Assembly (NCBI GenBank): GCA_025266875.1
Contig: JALLLT010000013.1
Span: 186,001 to 250,000 of the forward strand
Length of the DNA: 64,000 nucleotides
DNA from: Fennellomyces sp. T-0311
Taxonomy: Eukaryota > Mucoromycota > Mucoromycetes > Mucorales > Lichtheimiaceae
Direction: 5' to 3'
Below are positions 58,713 to 64,000 of this stretch, one piece after another (positions within the stretch are counted from its first letter, which is position 1; each line of letters begins with the position of its first letter). The position numbers and the translations under genes are program-made. Under the pieces are notes generated by a model. The model did not search any database, had not been told where the DNA came from, and saw only the letters and a list, made by a program, of their open reading frames with translations.

Positions 58713-59874
58713 ATGCCAATCCAACGCAAACAGAAAAAGTATCGAAAAAAGAAGCCTGAATCCGATGATGAGGCTGAGCAGTTAAATCGAGACGGATCCG
58801 TAAGTGGAGGCGAAGATGTGAGGTAAACTTTGTAGATCCATTACTTTCGAACAAGGAATTTATGCAAGCCAACGTCGATTTAGTGAAACGATTGAAGATT
58901 TACAGGAACTACGACGTTTACGACGTAGACATGGAGGCATCGACACTGAAAAGTTGTCAAAAGGCAGTCAGAAAACCAAAAAGAAAAAAGAGGCTCCTTC
59001 TGATCCTTGGAAACTTTTGACTGGCGGCCTTGTTGACAAGGACGCTGTTCGCAATGGTGGGAGGTAAGTTTTTTACAGCCTTTCGTATTGAACAGAGGCC
59101 TGATTCTCGGTATAGAGGTGATGATGAAGAGGGAACAGAGAAAAAGTTAAAGCTAGACACTTTCACCACACAAACTAATGCGCTGGACGTTGACAAGCAC
59201 ATGTAAGTATCAGCTACTGAGGACAGGTTCAGATTCTAGGTGTGACTCAATGAATGCATAGGATGGCATATATTGAAGCGGAAATGCGTAAGCGCCGAGG
59301 AGATGGTCATGGTGATGAAAAGCAAACCGAGACTCGGCGCAACAAGGATGGTCTTGTTGATATTTATGAGGAACTTTATATGCTTCCCGAACGCTTACGG
59401 GTGCAGCAGAAGCATGTTGAAGAAGGCAGCGTCCAGCTGTCCACGCAAATGTTAACGGCGATCCCTGAAGTGGACTTGGGCATTGAGTAAGTCACTCTGA
59501 CAACCGTTTAACAATTGACTGACACGGTTGCATGCAGTGTTCGATTAAAAAACATTGAGGATACTGAGCGTGCAAAGCGGAAATACATGGATGAGCAACA
59601 AGAGGATAACGTAAGTTTTCTGCGAATTTGTCAACACGGGTCGTTGCTAAACTGCGCTATTTGTAGGGCAAGGAGGGCAGTAATTCAGCAGATGAACGTA
59701 AGTTTGCTCATTGAAATCAATAGCAACGTATTAACAGCGTCAATAGTGGATGAAGTACCAGCCAACTATGAAAAACAAATCCAAAAACCAGATCACAGAT
59801 CACGCTCGGACAAACGACAAACAGCCACTGACGAGATTGTCGCAGAGAGGTTTAAGAAGAGAATGCGTAAATAG
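58713..59874 (+). CDS. TLS1: TLS1 / C9orf78 (HCA59) family splicing-associated protein
   Basis: Nuclear protein linked to the spliceosome and, in fission yeast, to splicing of shelterin transcripts. Exons: 58713-58822, 58884-59063, 59116-59202, 59262-59486, 59538-59610, 59667-59697, 59738-59874; 280 residues. Family signatures: LLTGGLVDKDAVR, FTTQTNALDVDKHMMAYIEA, LYMLPERLRV, LSTQMLTAIPEVDLGIEVRL-type core with IPEVDLGI, and the basic end TATDEIVAERFKKRMRK. The N-terminus is Lys/Arg-rich, and the middle is strongly helical and charged. Intron 6 (59698-59737) is only 40 nt and its acceptor is the least certain. Convergent with alpha-actinin, 70 bases between stops. Confidence 0.92.
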
Positions 59875-59944
59875 AAAGAGTTCAAATTTGTAATGTATCG
59901 GTTCGTTTTTTTGCATGAAATTTTGTAAGAAATAGAGTGCCCAT

Positions 59945-62519
59945 CTATTTGAACATTTGATTTACATATAAGCTGTAGTCAAATGCTGTTTCATCATTTA
60001 ACGAGAGAGATGGCATCTCCTGCACCAAATAGTCGACAGATGGCTCTGGAACCATGCATCGTCTCAGGTCCAATTCAGTCACATAAGGCTTATCACCTGC
60101 AATCGTCTGGAATGCATCATGGAGCTGCTCAGGAGTGGACTTATCTTCAGTAATCGAAACCATAAATTGGATGAATTGCTCGAATTTGAGCTGGTCATGG
60201 TCTTGGGCGGTGTGACGGAACAGTAGGTCCATATCATAATCATCATAGAACAAGCCTGAGCTGGCAAGTGCTGCTCTGAACCCCTCTATGGACAGTGTGT
60301 TGTTGTCGTTGGCAAAGTAACGGAAGGCGCTCTCAAACTCTTCTAGTTGATCTGGTGTCAGGTTGGTCATGTTGCGTGATATGCTCTGTTCCATTTCAAT
60401 CAGTTACTGCTCCATTCGTATCAAAATTTGGATATACCTGGTTTTCAATAAATGCAATTTTCTTTCGTATCGATCGCTCCACAAGTCCGTATTCAAATGT
60501 AAGGTCTTCGACCGAATATACAGTGTAATCGTTCTCTTCAGTATTGGCCTCGAGACAAGCTTGATCCAACTTTTCAATCGCCTCGAGCTTCTTTTGCAAT
60601 GGTACAATTTTCTGAGATAATATAACGACACTGCTCAGTTGGCCCTATAAGTTTCATGCCAGCGTGAGCTGGTTGTTTCTCTCCGTCAGCAATTTTGAAT
60701 CTTACTTCGAGATCTCCATCAAGTGCCGCCAATTCAGCGGACACAGTATCCAGTAGTCTCTGGAAATCATTGGCAGCTTTGGCATAGGCTTTGCGCAGAT
60801 TTTCTTTGATCCTAGCAAATCCTTAGCGTTAGTCTCAACTTTGCATGACCCCCATCCAAACGTACTCTCTCAGCTTGCTGTTAATATTTCGATGATATTC
60901 TCCTTCATCCCTCAGCAAGTCTCGCCACATGTTATCGAGATCCTACAAATATGGTCAGTCTCATGTTCCTATTTCAGACAATGAAATGGTACCTTTAATG
61001 TCAGGCCCTCAGGAGGAAAATATGGCTTGAGGTTGTACGTTTTCAATTTGGTCTGGATATTACCCAACAAGGTATCCAAATCACGCTTTTCCGATACCCA
61101 TTCTCGTTTTTGCGTGTTTTTGTACGTCGCAAACTCACTGGCCTTTTCTTTGGTTTCCGCGTATGAATCGGTAAGTTTAGTGCCTTTCCACTTCCTTTGT
61201 GCACTTTGAACCGCCTGTATTAACTACATGTAATTGTTTTAGATCCGTTTCCCTTTGCCATTCTTGAGATCTTACAGCTGTCACTCGCTCCTCATAATTG
61301 TGCTGCATCGTCCAGACCGAGTTTAAAACATCGGCAAATTTGGCCACACGCCGTCCCGCGGTATCATCTTTGTCTAATACATCGATGAGTTAATCACTCT
61401 CTCGTTCTTTCCTTGACTCCCTTACCTTGCGAAGAGAAAGCGTGGAAGTATTGGGCAACGTATGTCATAACCGACTTGTCATCGGGCTTCTCGATATCAC
61501 AAACATCCTCCACATCCAACAGTTTCTAAAATAAAAACGTAAGCGAGTTGCCTCGTATGGACATGGCCCCAATATAGTATGCTTACTGGAATGTTAAGAT
61601 ACTTTTCTGCGACGTCGAACGCAAGCGCGGTATTTTCGTGCGGCTTCGACTAGCAAAGATATGTTAACACATAGACACTGTAAGCAGTCCAGATATACAT
61701 ACAAAGTCCAGTGCGTTATAGTCCAAAAGGTCTGGACGGTGTCGATGGATTAATGCACAGCTATTCGAAAGAAAAGTCAGCCATTCCATCCACTCGACTC
61801 GCCTAGTGAGCTTACAATGCCAATCCATCTTTCCAACTGTATGTAAAATCACGCACGTTCACTTCATTGTAATTCGCCGTCTTGCGCTGGCACCATAGCA
61901 GCAAACCTTCCTTTGCACTCTTGCCATCCTGACTGCAGCACCTTTAGCCCCAGTGCTCGCCCCTTTCAATATACAAACATACTTGATGTTATCAATAGTG
62001 AAGCGCAAAATAATCGTCCACAGCATTCCCAGCACTAGTTTTAAATTTCGATCGACGATGTCTTCAGCACCGATATTGGTCAGCGGCACGCCTCGCTCCA
62101 TGATGAAATTCAGGGCCTTGTTCACATTCTCGACACACTGGATCCGCATCCGTGGATTGGTGCTGTACCGGCCCAGTGCTGTGTCACTAATAATTTCCTG
62201 CAAAAGAACAAGAGAAAACATGTTACCACTTTTGGCCCCAGGTCCGTCTCGTTGTTTCCATACCACCAACTGAATCAGCCGAACTCCATTTGCAAGGTCA
62301 TTGCTGAGATCTTGAATGTGTGGAACATGCCCCATGTCCAGTTTGGTGTTTACCCTATTTATGTTACAAGTTAGTTTTGACTTGACGCGTTTCTTCTCTT
62401 TTTTTGTCATATTGCTTGCCATTTCGTGAAAGCTGTAACGTATGTTAGATATTGGCTGATATGTGTACACTTATAGAGTACATACTTTTCTTTTGAATGG
62501 CTTCCCAAGCTTTATCCAT
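59945..62519 (-). CDS. ain1: alpha-actinin
   Basis: Actin-bundling protein of the contractile ring and cortical actin. Fourteen exons keep phase: 62519-62486, 62432-62420, 62354-62264, 62197-61983, 61932-61816, 61760-61703, 61649-61587, 61525-61426, 61373-61276, 61214-60993, 60942-60866, 60811-60706, 60644-60438, 60385-59945; 613 residues (fission-yeast Ain1 about 620). CH1 begins with KTFTKWVNTKL and includes [22 protein letters not shown]2 has [32 protein letters not shown] and LNIPKLLDVED. A short spectrin-like rod follows, then FIENQ leading into an EF-hand pair ([17 protein letters not shown]). Exon 2 is 13 nt, and the next intron has a GC donor (TG/GCAAGC). Confidence 0.95.
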
Positions 62520-64000
62520 ATTATGCACGAGAACGAAAGAAGAAAGAAAGTAGAGAGAATGAAAACAACAGCACTACAAAAGGCACCTGTCACGTGTATA
62601 ACGTCGATTATTCCGATAACAACGATTGACTTGCTTTTTCCTGACAGTTATGGCGCATATATGTTGTGAACAGGGCGGATGTGCATCCGATGCTGCAGCA
62701 ATATGCTGAGGTGCATGTGTAACCATAGCTATCCCGTGGGGACTTTAACGCGCCGCTTTTAGATGCATAATCGCCATTGCAGTTACTGCTTGTACGTCAC
62801 AGTGTCTCACTATATTTCTCCATTACCAAGTGAAACTTGCTTTCAAAGTTGTTTTAACAGTAGATTCCGTAATCAATCGATGGAAGCGAGCCAAATAGAC
62901 AAGAGCCTTGTAATCGTAGCACGTGTCATATTTGACGTATCAAGTCCAAAGTGAGAAAATACAGGGCTTCTGTATAGAAACCACATCAAATTTTGCAATA
63001 CGCACCGAGAAGTTAAGAAATGACGGAAAACGTTTAGTGTATCTCGCTCATGACTCTGTCCCTCATTCTCAAAAGTTTCCCGCTTCAAAATCAACATCTC
63101 CGTTCGTGTTTTGTCTATAGGATTTTGTATATGGTATAGGCCAAAAGACTTTCGGGTGCTCCATCGGAAAACTATTGATCAGTATATACGACATTCTGGC
63201 CGACCTTCAGCCACAGCTCGGTCCCAAACAAGGCTACCGTTACAGAGTTTATAGTTTTGTGGCGCTCAATGCTTAGAATACGGCATACATAAGTTTAAGG
63301 AGCTCACATCTGTATTCTATGTCATTCAAATGCAGGAAAGCGTAAAAAGGCACTGCTTCCAAGTATACTTTTTCTAATATTACCGGTTTTGTCATCAAAT
63401 AGCATCATATGATTTACCTTGAAATTCTCTATGTACAAAAGATAGTAATACAACAAGGAGATCCAGTTACTGGATCAATTTTCAATTCAGGTCAAAAGAT
63501 CTCCATTGCCTACGATTTTTCGGCTGCATATGTTTTTTACTTCCTGCTGTCCATTCCCAAAGCATTTTTTACACAATACTTCTCATTTCCAATCATTTTC
63601 CACTTTAAACTTTATCATTTTCTAAGTTTTTCGAATTTGTTTTTTTTCACATCTTACTTTTAGCTATTTCCTTCCAAAGTCGGTCTACTTTTTGCCATAT
63701 CTCGATCCAAAATTACGTCAGCAACACGGACTAAACTATCTCGTATTATTTCTTGTCGAGATCAGTCATTGCAAAATACGAAGCCTGTAAGCTATAATCT
63801 AGCTCCTTGAACTGGAAACGAAACGCTTTGTTAAAAGTAAATAAAGCGTTATAAACGTGTTCATGGACTCGTCCAGTGATTGTATCTTTTTATTAGTAGT
63901 GTGTTTTGTAGAAAGCATAAAAGCGCGTACATCAATTTTTAGAGCTAGAGAAAACAGCGGCCGGATGAAAAGTTATCTTAAAAAGTATGCAAGTATCGCC
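62520..64000. other. intergenic region to window end
   Basis: About 1.5 kb, AT-rich, including the alpha-actinin promoter. A frame at 63409-63663 carries QQGDPVTGSIFN, which superficially resembles a reverse-transcriptase motif, but the rest is low-complexity Phe/Ser-rich sequence. No gene could be supported. Confidence 0.35.

Noticed and set aside
63409..63663. QQGDPVTGSIFN, like a reverse-transcriptase motif
   Set aside because: The remainder is Phe/Ser-rich low-complexity sequence with no other RT motif; a similar short stretch near 51300 is probably a shared non-coding repeat or chance.

Overview
This is a nuclear fungal contig, most likely from an early-diverging zygomycete lineage (Mucoromycota, probably Mucorales). 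Nearly every gene is split by short GT-AG introns of about 40-65 nt. Conserved eukaryotic orthologues (UBC13, RPB9, Rheb, CFAP20, UMP1, TLS1/C9orf78, alpha-actinin) sit beside fungal-specific families (MedA-like DUF7082 protein, Ran1/Pat1-like kinase, PDR-type ABC transporters, Zn2Cys6 regulator). I rebuilt exon structures by hand from splice sites, reading phase and family knowledge. Exon lengths sum to whole codons in every fully reconstructed gene except nit2, which has a frame break. No database search was possible, so the taxon is inferred.

Layout. 1-8 kb: omega-amidase (minus, cut by the window edge, with a frame break), divergent from UBC13; a rhodanese-PTP tyrosine phosphatase (minus), divergent from a MedA-like regulator; a small membrane protein. 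9.7-20.5 kb: an arsenic island of ACR3 arsenite efflux, arsH flavoprotein and an arsC-type arsenate reductase. The ACR3/arsH pair is separated from arsC by about 7 kb of mobile DNA: a 111-bp MITE, a further inverted repeat, three ~260-bp direct repeats with hairpins, and a Helitron with Rep, Pif1-like helicase and zinc-knuckle proteins. 20.5-33 kb: RPB9, Rheb, a Dbl-family RhoGEF and a secreted flavin amine oxidase, separated by long AT-rich intergenic stretches. 33-44 kb: an unknown acidic protein, a TMCO3/KefB-like cation/proton antiporter, a Ran1/Pat1-like kinase and a Zn2Cys6 factor. 46-57 kb: two full-size PDR-type ABCG transporters arranged tail to tail. 57-62.5 kb: a tight block of CFAP20, UMP1, TLS1 and alpha-actinin.

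How the genes may work together. ArsC would reduce arsenate to arsenite, ACR3 would export arsenite, and ArsH handles trivalent organoarsenicals or redox stress. With the two PDR pumps about 26 kb away, the window is rich in detoxification genes. The points most worth checking are the Helitron inside the arsenic island, the duplicated cysteine motif at the ACR3 N-terminus, the MITE/direct-repeat block, two GC-AG introns, several microexons (3, 13, 21 and 23 nt), and a tyrosine phosphatase whose catalytic loops deviate from consensus.
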